Positions 34,427-41,787 of a stretch of 41,787 nt of DNA are shown here, piece by piece. Where the stretch lies: contig DJPR01000023.1 in NCBI GenBank assembly GCA_002438605.1, positions 1 through 41,787 on the forward strand. Reading direction: 5' to 3'. This DNA comes from Ruminococcus sp. UBA6407. GTDB taxonomy: Bacteria > Bacillota > Clostridia > Oscillospirales > Ruminococcaceae. The notes below the pieces were generated by a model, which did no database searches, was not told the origin of the DNA, and saw nothing but the letters and a program-made list of their open reading frames with translations. The translations under genes were made by a program, and so were the position numbers. The first letter of the stretch is position 1. Each line of letters opens with the position of its first letter.

Positions 34427-36817
34427 ATGAATTTATCAATGAGATGGCTTAACGATTACGTTAAAGCTGATATGCCAATAAAGGATTATTGTCACGCTCT
34501 TACAATGAGCGGTTCAAAGGTTGAGGGATATGAAGTTGAGGGAGCAGATATTTCCAATGTTGTAGTGGGAAAAATTCTCTCAAAAGGACCTCATGAAAAT
34601 GCAGATGCACTTTTTGTATGTCAGGTTGACGCAGGTAAGGAATCACCCGTACAAATAGTAACAAATGCAAAGAATGTCAAGGAGGGCGACCTTGTTCCTG
34701 TAGCTCTGGACGGTGCTGTACTTCCTGAGGGAAAGATAAAGAAAGGCAAGCTCAGAGGCGTTGAGAGCTTCGGTATGTTCTGCGGACTTGACACTCTCGG
34801 ACTTACTGCTCATGACTTCCCTTATGCAGACCCTGACGGTGTTCTTGTTATTCAGGAGGATTGTCAGATAGGTGAGGATATTCATTCTGCACTTGGTCTT
34901 GACGATACTTCCGTTGAATTTGAAATTACATCAAATCGTCCTGACTGTCTCAGCGTAACAGGACTTGCAAGGGAAACTGCGGCAACATATAATCTTCCGC
35001 TTAACATTCCTGTACCGTCATTCAAAGGTGTTGACGGCAATATTGATGAAATGCTCAAGGTAGATGTTCACAATACTGAAAAATGCATGAGATATTGTGC
35101 AGGCATTGTAAAAAATGTAAAAATTGAGCCTTCACCACGCTGGATGCGTGAAAGACTTCGTGCAAGCGGAGTACGTCCGATAAATAATTTTGTTGATATT
35201 ACAAACTATGTAATGCTTGAATACGGTCAGCCTATGCACGCTTTTGACCTCAGATATGTTGAAGGAGCACATATAAACGTCAGAAATGCCACAAAGGGAG
35301 AAAAAATAGTTACTCTTGACGGCGTTGAACGTGAACTTACAGAAGAAATGCTTGTTATTGCTGACGATAAAAAGCCTGTTGCCGTTGCAGGTGTAATGGG
35401 CGGTGAGTACAGCGGCATTATGGAAGATACAACTACCGTTGTATTTGAATCAGCTTACTTTGAACCTGTACAGGTAAGACGCACTTCAAAAAAGCTTGGA
35501 CTTCGTACAGATGCGTCAATCCGCTATGAAAAGGGTGTAGACCGCCTTATCAGCATGACCTGTCTTGAAAGAGCATTCCAGCTTGTTGAGGAGCTTGGTG
35601 CGGGAGAGGTCGTAAGAACGGTTATTGACAAGGATTATACGGACAAAACTCCTGCCGCTGTTGAATTCAATGCAGAATGGATAAACAATTTCCTCGGAAC
35701 TGATATTGCTGAAGCTGATATGATTGAATATCTTACAAGACTTGATTTCAAGGTTGAAAACGGAACGGTATATGCTCCGTCATTCAGAATTGATATTGAG
35801 TGCAAGGCTGATATTGCAGAGGAGGTTGCGAGAATTTACGGATATGATAAAATTCCGTCAACAGAATTCAGAGGAGTTGCAGAAGCAGAGCTTACTCCGG
35901 AACAGAAGTTTGCAAAAAATCTTGAAAACAACATGGTTGCACTTGGCTGTTACGGAATAGCAACATTCTCATTTATTTCTCCAAAGCATTTTGACAGGCT
36001 GACTCTTCCTGCTGAAAGCAAGCTGAGAGATGCAATAAAAATTACAAATCCGCTTGGAGAGGATACAAGCATAATGAGAACAACAATAATTCCTTCAATG
36101 CTTGAAATTCTTTCAACAAACTACAACAACCGAAATGAAGCTGCAAAGCTTTATGAGGTAGGCAAGGAGTATATCCCGACAGAAAGCGGAAAGCTCCCGA
36201 ATGAGCCTGACCGGCTTGCAATCGGTATGTATGGCGGCAATGTTGACTTTTATGATATAAAGGGAATTGCTGACACAATGCTTGGCAAAATGGGTATCAG
36301 GGACGTTGAATATATCAGAGCTTGCGACAGTGATGCTTTTGACGAAGCATGTGCAATGCACCCCGGAAGAAGTGCGGTTGTAATGAAAAATGACACTGTA
36401 CTCGGAATTCTCGGCGAGGTTCATCCTGCTGTTCAGAAAAATTACGGAATAGGTACAAAAACATACGTTGCCAAATTTAATATTCCTGAAATGATGAAGT
36501 GTGCAGTTACAGAGGTTTCATATCAGCCGCTGCCTAAATTCCCTGCTGCTGCAAGAGATTTAAGCGTTATATGTGATGATGAAATCCCTGTTGCAGAGCT
36601 TGAAAAGGCAATTAAGGGAGCAGTTGGAAAAATACTTGAAAAGGTTACTTTATTTGACGTTTACAAGGGTGAACAGATAGAAAAGGGTAAAAAGAGCGTT
36701 TCTTACTCAATTACAATGCGTTCACATGACGGAACTCTTACCGATGAACAGGCAGACAGTGCAATGAAGAAGGTACTTAAAGCACTTTCAGCCATTGGTG
36801 CAGAACTCAGAATGTAA
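34427..36817 (+). CDS. pheT: Phenylalanine-tRNA ligase beta subunit
   Basis: PheT provides tRNA recognition and editing of mischarged Tyr-tRNA-Phe. Its 796 residues match the family. The order is an N-terminal EMAP-type tRNA-binding domain (about 40-150: ADALFVCQVDAG, SFGMFCGLDTLGL), B3/B4 editing domain (about 210-385: GQPMHAFDL, VAVAGVMGGEYSG), B5 domain (about 400-470), the catalytic-like core (about 480-690) and a C-terminal FDX-ACB anticodon-binding domain (about 700-796: PLPKFPAAARDLSVICDDEI). ATG 34427 follows CGGAGGA. The palindromic repeat copy D starts four bases after the stop. Confidence 0.97.
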   Translation: MNLSMRWLNDYVKADMPIKDYCHALTMSGSKVEGYEVEGADISNVVVGKILSKGPHENADALFVCQVDAGKESPVQIVTNAKNVKEGDLVPVALDGAVLPEGKIKKGKLRGVESFGMFCGLDTLGLTAHDFPYADPDGVLVIQEDCQIGEDIHSALGLDDTSVEFEITSNRPDCLSVTGLARETAATYNLPLNIPVPSFKGVDGNIDEMLKVDVHNTEKCMRYCAGIVKNVKIEPSPRWMRERLRASGVRPINNFVDITNYVMLEYGQPMHAFDLRYVEGAHINVRNATKGEKIVTLDGVERELTEEMLVIADDKKPVAVAGVMGGEYSGIMEDTTTVVFESAYFEPVQVRRTSKKLGLRTDASIRYEKGVDRLISMTCLERAFQLVEELGAGEVVRTVIDKDYTDKTPAAVEFNAEWINNFLGTDIAEADMIEYLTRLDFKVENGTVYAPSFRIDIECKADIAEEVARIYGYDKIPSTEFRGVAEAELTPEQKFAKNLENNMVALGCYGIATFSFISPKHFDRLTLPAESKLRDAIKITNPLGEDTSIMRTTIIPSMLEILSTNYNNRNEAAKLYEVGKEYIPTESGKLPNEPDRLAIGMYGGNVDFYDIKGIADTMLGKMGIRDVEYIRACDSDAFDEACAMHPGRSAVVMKNDTVLGILGEVHPAVQKNYGIGTKTYVAKFNIPEMMKCAVTEVSYQPLPKFPAAARDLSVICDDEIPVAELEKAIKGAVGKILEKVTLFDVYKGEQIEKGKKSVSYSITMRSHDGTLTDEQADSAMKKVLKALSAIGAELRM

Positions 36818-36821
36818 TTAA

Positions 36822-36859
36822 AAGGCAACACCGCACAATCTTTATGCGGTGTTGCCTTA
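36822..36859. repeat. Short palindromic repeat, copy D
   Basis: The best-preserved copy, with arms AAGGCAACACCGCACAA and TTATGCGGTGTTGCCTT. It fills most of the 65-base gap between pheT and the response-regulator gene. It may attenuate read-through from pheST; no separate promoter is obvious in the gap. Confidence 0.88.
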
Positions 36860-36882
36860 ATAATTGAAACAGGAGAAACTCC

Positions 36883-37545
36883 ATGAGTAAAATATATATT
36901 GTTGAAGATGATAAATCTATCCGTACAGAGCTTGCAGAGTTGTTGGAAAATGCAGGGTACGCAACAGAGTGCCTTACAGATTTTGAACATTCTGAGGAGG
37001 CGGTATCCAATATTTCTGCCGACCTTATACTGCTTGATATAAATCTTCCGCATATAAATGGTGAAATGCTGCTTAAAACGATACGCAAAAGGTGCAGTAC
37101 GCCTGTAATTATGGTGACGAGCAGAACCTCTGAAGTGGACGAGGTACTTTCAATGAGCTATGGTGCTGATGATTATATTACAAAGCCATATAATCCGACA
37201 ATTCTTCTGCTGAGAATTTCAGCCGTACTTAAACGATGCAGTACGTCTGCGGTTAAAACCATGTACGAAAATTTAGAGGTAAATTCTGCAAAGGGCAGTC
37301 TTTCGGACGGTACAAGAGAGCTTATTCTCACAAAAAATGAAATGATAATTTTTCAGCTGCTTTTGGATAAACGTGGGGAGATAGTAACTCGTGACGAAAT
37401 AATGACGGCACTATGGGACAATGCAGAATACATCAACGACAATGCACTGACCGTAAATATAAGCAGACTCCGCAGCAAGCTTGGTGACTTTGGCTGCAAA
37501 AATGCTATAGAAACAAGAATAAAACAGGGGTATATACTGCTATGA
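36883..37545 (+). CDS. OmpR-family response regulator (BceR-like)
   Basis: This 220-residue regulator has a receiver domain with acidic pocket EDD (8-10), phosphoacceptor Asp52 (LILLDINLP), the conserved Thr/Ser region MVTSR and Lys in YITKPY. A winged-helix DNA-binding domain (about 125-220) contains LTKNEMIIFQLLLDKRGEIV and NALTVNISRLRSKLGDFG. It is followed by an intramembrane-sensing kinase (overlap ATGA) and a BceAB-type transporter, so it should activate the transporter genes in response to cell-wall-active peptides. A direct TGTAA repeat upstream of the ATPase gene is a candidate target. Confidence 0.92.
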   Translation: MSKIYIVEDDKSIRTELAELLENAGYATECLTDFEHSEEAVSNISADLILLDINLPHINGEMLLKTIRKRCSTPVIMVTSRTSEVDEVLSMSYGADDYITKPYNPTILLLRISAVLKRCSTSAVKTMYENLEVNSAKGSLSDGTRELILTKNEMIIFQLLLDKRGEIVTRDEIMTALWDNAEYINDNALTVNISRLRSKLGDFGCKNAIETRIKQGYILL

Positions 37546-38555
37546 GATTTTCGCTGTTTATTAAAGACCGTATTACTTCAATCGCCGTTACATTCACAGC
37601 ATGGATTGCTATGCTTATATTTTTCGGAGCATTTCATATGAGCTGCGATCAGGTTGTAATTATCAGCGTAATATATTTTATTGCGTCAATTATAAGAATT
37701 GTATTGGAGTACTGTCGGAAAAGAAGCTTTTACAGCTTGATTTCAGAAAATTCCGACAAGCTTGATAAAAAGTATCTGCTTTCAGAAACAGTCGAAAAGC
37801 CTGAGTTTTATGAGGGTGAGATTTTTTATGATGCATTGCAGAAAGCAAATAAGTCTATGTGTGAGAATGTTTCTTCATATCGCAGAAATTATGCGGAATT
37901 TCGTGAATACATTGAGATATGGGTTCATGAGGTCAAACTGCCTGTATCAAGCATGATGCTGATGTGTCATAACAAAAAGGAAAACAGCGGCAAATTTTCG
38001 GAACAGCTTAAAAGAATTGATGATTATATAGAAAATGTACTGTATTATGCAAGAAGTGAAAATACGGAAAAGGACTATCTTATTAAGGAAATTTCACTGA
38101 AAAAGGCATTTGCTGATACAGCTATGAAATATCGTGAGGAGCTTCAGCAGAACAATGTTGCACTTAAAACGGAAAATCTCGCTATATCGGTGCTGACGGA
38201 CGGAAAGTGGCTTGAATATATATTGGGACAGCTTATGGCAAACAGCATGAAATACATTTCATCGGAGCGTGAACCTGAAATATCGGTTTATGCAGAAGTT
38301 CATGAAAGCATGACTGTACTTCATTTTCGTGATAACGGAATAGGTATTCCGACCTCTGATTTGCCATATATTTTTGAAAAGTCCTTTACAGGCGAAAACG
38401 GGAGAACTCATGCGAAGTCAACGGGAATGGGACTTTACATTATAAAAACTCTTTGCGGAAAGCTTGGTGTCGGGATTTCAGCAGAATCTGTAAGAAGAGA
38501 ATATACGGAGATTATTCTTACATTCGGTAAAAATGATTTTCTGAAAATGAACTGA
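37542..38555 (+). CDS. Intramembrane-sensing histidine kinase (BceS-like)
   Basis: The protein has 337 residues. Two membrane helices (about 13-31 and 38-56) are joined by only a few residues, so there is no extracellular sensor domain. The DHp region holds the His in EIWVHEVKLPVSSM (His129). The ATPase part shows an N-box LMANSMKYIS, G1 FRDNGIGIP, F-box YIFEKSFTG and G2 STGMGLYIIKTL. Kinases of this type detect drug flux through the associated BceAB transporter rather than the peptide itself. ATGA overlap couples it to the regulator gene. Confidence 0.92.
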   Translation: MRFSLFIKDRITSIAVTFTAWIAMLIFFGAFHMSCDQVVIISVIYFIASIIRIVLEYCRKRSFYSLISENSDKLDKKYLLSETVEKPEFYEGEIFYDALQKANKSMCENVSSYRRNYAEFREYIEIWVHEVKLPVSSMMLMCHNKKENSGKFSEQLKRIDDYIENVLYYARSENTEKDYLIKEISLKKAFADTAMKYREELQQNNVALKTENLAISVLTDGKWLEYILGQLMANSMKYISSEREPEISVYAEVHESMTVLHFRDNGIGIPTSDLPYIFEKSFTGENGRTHAKSTGMGLYIIKTLCGKLGVGISAESVRREYTEIILTFGKNDFLKMN

Positions 38556-38583
38556 CAAGATATGAGCTTTTTTATTACAAAAT

Positions 38584-38637
38584 TGTAATATTCTGTAACA
38601 TTGAAACAAGGACAAGTAAAAAAATCTGCTGTATAAT
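38584..38637 (+). promoter_or_regulatory. Activator-type promoter of bceAB-like genes
   Basis: TATAAT at 38632-38637 has no good -35; AGGACA is at the 17-base position. Two TGTAA pentamers (38584-38588, 38594-38598) sit 10 bases apart, about 50 bases upstream of the expected start. This is typical spacing for an OmpR-family activator dimer. Confidence 0.6.
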
Positions 38638-38656
38638 ATGATTACAAAATAAATCG

Positions 38657-38695
38657 AGGGCAACATCGTACAAAGCTTTGTTCGGTATTGCCTTA
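38657..38695. repeat. Short palindromic repeat, copy E
   Basis: A diverged copy with left arm AGGGCAACATCGTACAAAG and right arm CTTTGTTCGGTATTGCCTT. It lies in the 5' leader of the ABC ATPase gene between promoter and ribosome site. A further small hairpin (AACTCG/CGAGTT, 38704-38724) follows it. Confidence 0.75.
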
Positions 38696-38740
38696 GAAAA
38701 AACAACTCGTTATGCAAGCGAGTTAATGGGAGGCAGAAAA

Positions 38741-39505
38741 ATGGAATTATTGAAAATACAGCAGATTGAAAAGTATTATGGAAGCAAATCAAGTCTTACA
38801 AAAGCCATAGACGATATTTCATTTACAGTCAGCAACGGTGAGTTTGTTGCAATAATGGGTGCATCAGGAAGCGGAAAGACAACACTTCTTAACTGCATTT
38901 CAACAATTGACAAGGTCACAGCAGGTCATATATACCTTGAAAATATCGACATAACCACGCTTAAAGGCAAAGAACTGAATAAATTCAGACGTGAAAAGCT
39001 GGGGTTTATTTTTCAGGACTTTAATCTGCTTGATACATTGACAGCTTATGAAAATATTGCTCTTGCACTTTCAATTCAGAAAAGGTCGGCAAAGCAGATT
39101 GACAGGGCTGTCAAGGAGGTTGCACAGCAGCTCGGCATTACTGACGTGCTGAAAAAGTATCCTTATCAGATGTCAGGCGGACAAAAGCAAAGAGTAGCGT
39201 CGGCAAGAGCAATTGTTACCAATCCAAAACTTGTTCTTGCAGATGAGCCGACAGGTGCACTTGACTCAAAGTCAGCAAAAATGCTTCTGGAGCGTTTTAA
39301 TTATCTGAACAATGAACACAACGCAACTATAATGATGGTTACGCATGATTCATTTACAGCAAGCTATGCGTCAAGAGTTCTGTTCATCAAGGACGGCAGG
39401 GTTTTCAACGAGATAAGCCGAGGCGACAGCAGCCGTAAGGTGTTTTTCGACAAAATTATTGATGTTGTAACTTTGCTTGGGGGTGATGTCAGTGATGCTC
39501 TTTAA
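38741..39505 (+). CDS. ABC transporter ATP-binding protein (BceA-like)
   Basis: This 254-residue ATPase of the MacB/BceA class shows Walker A GASGSGKTTLLN, Q-loop FQDFNLLDTL, signature MSGGQKQRVASARAI, Walker B LVLADEPTGALDS and H-loop MMVTHDS. ATG 38741 lies seven bases after GGGAGG; in-frame codons back to 38678 fall in the palindromic repeat and are not coding. It powers the adjacent FtsX-type permease, overlapping it by 11 bases. Such systems free lipid II-cycle intermediates from bacitracin-like or lantibiotic peptides. Confidence 0.95.
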   Translation: MELLKIQQIEKYYGSKSSLTKAIDDISFTVSNGEFVAIMGASGSGKTTLLNCISTIDKVTAGHIYLENIDITTLKGKELNKFRREKLGFIFQDFNLLDTLTAYENIALALSIQKRSAKQIDRAVKEVAQQLGITDVLKKYPYQMSGGQKQRVASARAIVTNPKLVLADEPTGALDSKSAKMLLERFNYLNNEHNATIMMVTHDSFTASYASRVLFIKDGRVFNEISRGDSSRKVFFDKIIDVVTLLGGDVSDAL

Positions 39506-41522
39506 GCTTTCGTTAGGAAATCTCCGTAAAAGCATGCGTGACTATGCTATTTACTTTTTCACCATGATTATCGGTGTTTCGATATTTTATGTATTCAATG
39601 CAATCGGCACGCAAACCTCATTTTTGAAAATTTCAAAGGATACAAGGGATATTGTTGAACTGCTGAAAACAATGCTTTCAGGAGTAAGCGTTTTTGTATC
39701 TGTAACACTTGGTCTGCTTATAGTTTATGCAAGCCGATTTCTGATGAAACGGAGAAACAAGGAATTTGCACTTTATCTTTTGCTCGGTCTGGGGAAGGGG
39801 AAAATTTCAGCAATACTTCTCATTGAAACAATATTTATTGGACTTATTTCACTTGCGGCAGGGCTTGTTATCGGCATAGGACTTTCACAGCTTATGAGTG
39901 CATTGGTTGCAAATCTTTTTGAAGCCGATATGACCGATTACACTTTTACCGTATCGGGAGAGGCAATACTGAAAACCATTGTTTATTTTGGCATTATTTA
40001 TATTGTCGTTATGCTTTTCAACAGCTTTATGATAGGAAAGTGCAGACTTATAGACCTTATACAGTCGGGCAGAAAGTCGGAAAAGCTGAAACTTAAAAAT
40101 CCTGTTCTATGCGTAATACTTTTTCTTATTTCCGTATGCGGATTGGTCTGGGCATATTATAATGTCGGCTGGAATTATAATGAACTTACGGAAAACAGGA
40201 TGTATGCAGCAATAGCAATTGGTGCGGCTGCTACATTTCTTATTTTCTGGTCTGTTTCAGGAATGCTGCTGCGTATATTAATGTCAATGAAAGGCGTATA
40301 TTATAGAAACCTGAACAGTTTTACATTCCGACAGATAAGCAGCAAGGTAAATACTATGGTAGTGTCAATGACGGTTATATGCCTTATGCTTTTTGTGACT
40401 ATATGTGCACTTTCGGCGTCATTTTCAATCAGAAATTCCATGAATGACAACCTGAAAAAGCTTTGTCCGGCTGATGCTGAGATTACAGTTTTTTCTGAAA
40501 AAAACTTTGATAATTTTAACATGAATGACATTTGCAGTGACATGGATTTTGATGTTTCTTCTTATTTCGATGAATATGTTAATGTAAATAAATATCATGA
40601 TGAGGACTTTACCATAGGTGATTTTGCAGGGGAATATGCTGATGAAATAATAGAAGCATCGTATAATGAAGATATCATAAGCTTGAGCGATTATAATGCA
40701 CTTATGAAGCTTTACGGCAAAAAACAGCTTTCATTGAATGAAAATGAATATATAATTTTATGCAATTATAGTCAGATGACAAAAATAAGAAATAAGATTC
40801 TTTCGACAAATAAAAAGATAAATGTTTTCGGGCATGAACTGACTCCAAAATATTCTGAGTGTGCAGACGGATTTATTGACATATCAAGCAATTATGAAAA
40901 TACAGGTATTTTTGTTGTAGCGGACAGCGTAATTGATAAAAGCTGTACAAGTTCATTCAGAATTATAGGCAATTACAAGGTAAAATCAGACGAAGAAAAA
41001 GAGAAAATTGATGATAAACTGAGTGATGAATTTAGTGAAAAGTTTTCTAAGTCTTATCCGTATAATGAAGATGCAGACTGTAATATGCTTTACAATATTA
41101 ATACTAAAGCGCACATTGCAGCTGCAAGCATTGGTTTAGGAGCTATTGTAACATTTCTCGGCTTATACATCGGATTGGTTTTCCTTATTACCTGTGCGGC
41201 AATTCTCGCATTAAAGGAGCTTTCAGACAGTGTGGACAGTATTCCGAGATATGAGATGCTGCGTAAAATAGGAGCAGATGAAAGTGACATTTCAAAGTCA
41301 CTGTTTCGTCAGACAGGCATATTCTTTTTCATGCCGCTGCTGGTTGCGATAATTCATTCAATTTTCGGCATGAAATTTGCGTTGTATATTATTGAGATGT
41401 TCGGCACGCAAAATCTTACAAAGTCTGTTATATTTACAGGATTAATCATTCTGTTTATTTACGGCGGATATTTTCTCATTACATATTTTTGCAGCAAGTC
41501 GATTATTAAAAAGAACAAGTAG
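39495..41522 (+). CDS. FtsX-type ABC permease (BceB-like)
   Basis: The protein has 675 residues and about ten membrane helices. The N-terminal FKLSLGNLRKSMRDYAIYFF is the BceB-family hallmark. Two FtsX units flank a large extracellular domain of about 210-230 residues between the seventh and eighth helices (around residues 320-540), which is the peptide-sensing and specificity region. That domain is very acidic and Tyr/Asn-rich (SYFDEYVNVNKYHDEDFTIG). ATG 39495 follows GGGGGTGA; upstream in-frame TTG 39477 is less likely. It should act with the ATPase to confer resistance to cell-wall-targeting peptides and with the kinase to signal. Confidence 0.93.
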   Translation: MLFKLSLGNLRKSMRDYAIYFFTMIIGVSIFYVFNAIGTQTSFLKISKDTRDIVELLKTMLSGVSVFVSVTLGLLIVYASRFLMKRRNKEFALYLLLGLGKGKISAILLIETIFIGLISLAAGLVIGIGLSQLMSALVANLFEADMTDYTFTVSGEAILKTIVYFGIIYIVVMLFNSFMIGKCRLIDLIQSGRKSEKLKLKNPVLCVILFLISVCGLVWAYYNVGWNYNELTENRMYAAIAIGAAATFLIFWSVSGMLLRILMSMKGVYYRNLNSFTFRQISSKVNTMVVSMTVICLMLFVTICALSASFSIRNSMNDNLKKLCPADAEITVFSEKNFDNFNMNDICSDMDFDVSSYFDEYVNVNKYHDEDFTIGDFAGEYADEIIEASYNEDIISLSDYNALMKLYGKKQLSLNENEYIILCNYSQMTKIRNKILSTNKKINVFGHELTPKYSECADGFIDISSNYENTGIFVVADSVIDKSCTSSFRIIGNYKVKSDEEKEKIDDKLSDEFSEKFSKSYPYNEDADCNMLYNINTKAHIAAASIGLGAIVTFLGLYIGLVFLITCAAILALKELSDSVDSIPRYEMLRKIGADESDISKSLFRQTGIFFFMPLLVAIIHSIFGMKFALYIIEMFGTQNLTKSVIFTGLIILFIYGGYFLITYFCSKSIIKKNK

Positions 41523-41548
41523 AGATATTATATAAAATAGGAAAAACA

Positions 41549-41787
41549 GGGTTTCCAAAGGGTTGATAACCCTTTGGCGGAGTCCAGAGGCAGAGCCTCT
41601 GGTGGGGTGCGGGGCGAAGACCTGCATAAAGCCTTTAAGCGTTTCGCACAGGGTGAATTTAGAAACAGTTTCAACTGTTTCTAAAGAGGGGCAGGCCTTA
41701 CAAGTGAAGGCTGCCCCTTTAATGTTCAGATATATTGCGTTTAGCAGTTAATTATTTAAAAAGGATAGAATAAGGGAACGCTCTCTC
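41549..41787 (+). repeat. Multi-hairpin dispersed repeat, right copy
   Basis: 41549-41720 is the inverted counterpart of 49-220 (4 mismatches in 172). It begins 26 bases after the BceB-like stop codon. Its hairpins lie at 41555-41577, 41584-41602, 41658-41685 and 41688-41717. A more diverged outer part ends with 41761-41780, which resembles 1-20. As on the left, the GGGTTTCC end faces the upstream gene. The rest of 41523-41787 has no gene. Confidence 0.9.

Noticed and set aside
1..41787. Whole window as a 41-kb transposon or island bounded by terminal inverted repeats
   Set aside because: The interior carries housekeeping genes (pheST, lgt, folD, nnr) and no transposase or integrase. The repeats contain internal hairpins and sit at gene 3' ends, so dispersed repeats at contig ends explain them better.

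Overview
The window looks like chromosomal DNA of an AT-rich, Gram-positive anaerobe of the Ruminococcus/Oscillospirales type. This is inferred from strong AGGAGG-type ribosome sites, several TTG starts, a T-box leader on pheST, a Bce-type peptide-resistance module, Lgt, and proteins of clostridial families (DUF6106, DUF5696, YIP1). No rRNA, tRNA, CRISPR array, phage gene or transposase was seen. Both ends lie in inverted copies of one 172-bp multi-hairpin repeat (49-220 and 41549-41720, 4 mismatches). The sequence may therefore be an assembly contig that stops at a dispersed repeat.

Layout: 239-1807 (-) is a sodium:solute symporter. 2272-9260 (+) is a five-gene cluster of two sugar-type ABC permeases, a MacA/HlyD-like adaptor, a shortened MacB-like membrane protein and a large lipoprotein solute-binding protein. 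9443-12322 (-) is a NatAB-like ABC exporter under a palindromic operator, then a small membrane protein with an XRE repressor. 12534-24043 (+) is an eight-gene operon behind a perfect-consensus promoter. It encodes a 980-residue multidomain solute-binding protein, a permease pair, an NHL-propeller/TPR membrane protein, a YIP1 protein, a DUF5696 glycosidase-like secreted protein and a second permease pair. 24086-28589 (-) is a housekeeping operon of two M16 peptidases, lgt and folD. 28889-30613 holds a DUF3810 metallopeptidase-like gene convergent with a lipoprotein gene. 30754-32958 (-) is nnr plus a DUF6106 gene. 33389-36817 (+) is pheST under a T-box leader, and 36883-41522 (+) is a BceRS-BceAB module.

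The most interesting content is 2272-24043. Together these regions encode three importer permease pairs, two unusually large binding proteins and several envelope proteins of unknown role, but no importer ATPase. The permeases carry EAA loops, so they presumably share an MsmX-like ATPase encoded elsewhere. The substrate cannot be read from the sequence; a complex glycan or oligosaccharide is the likeliest guess.

A second layer is a family of about 38-bp palindromes (arms like AAGGCAACACCGCACAA) found between genes at 11600, 24045, 30713, 32993, 36822 and 38657, with decayed relatives near 2093-2167. Some sit just after stop codons, where they may terminate transcription. Others lie in 5' leaders.
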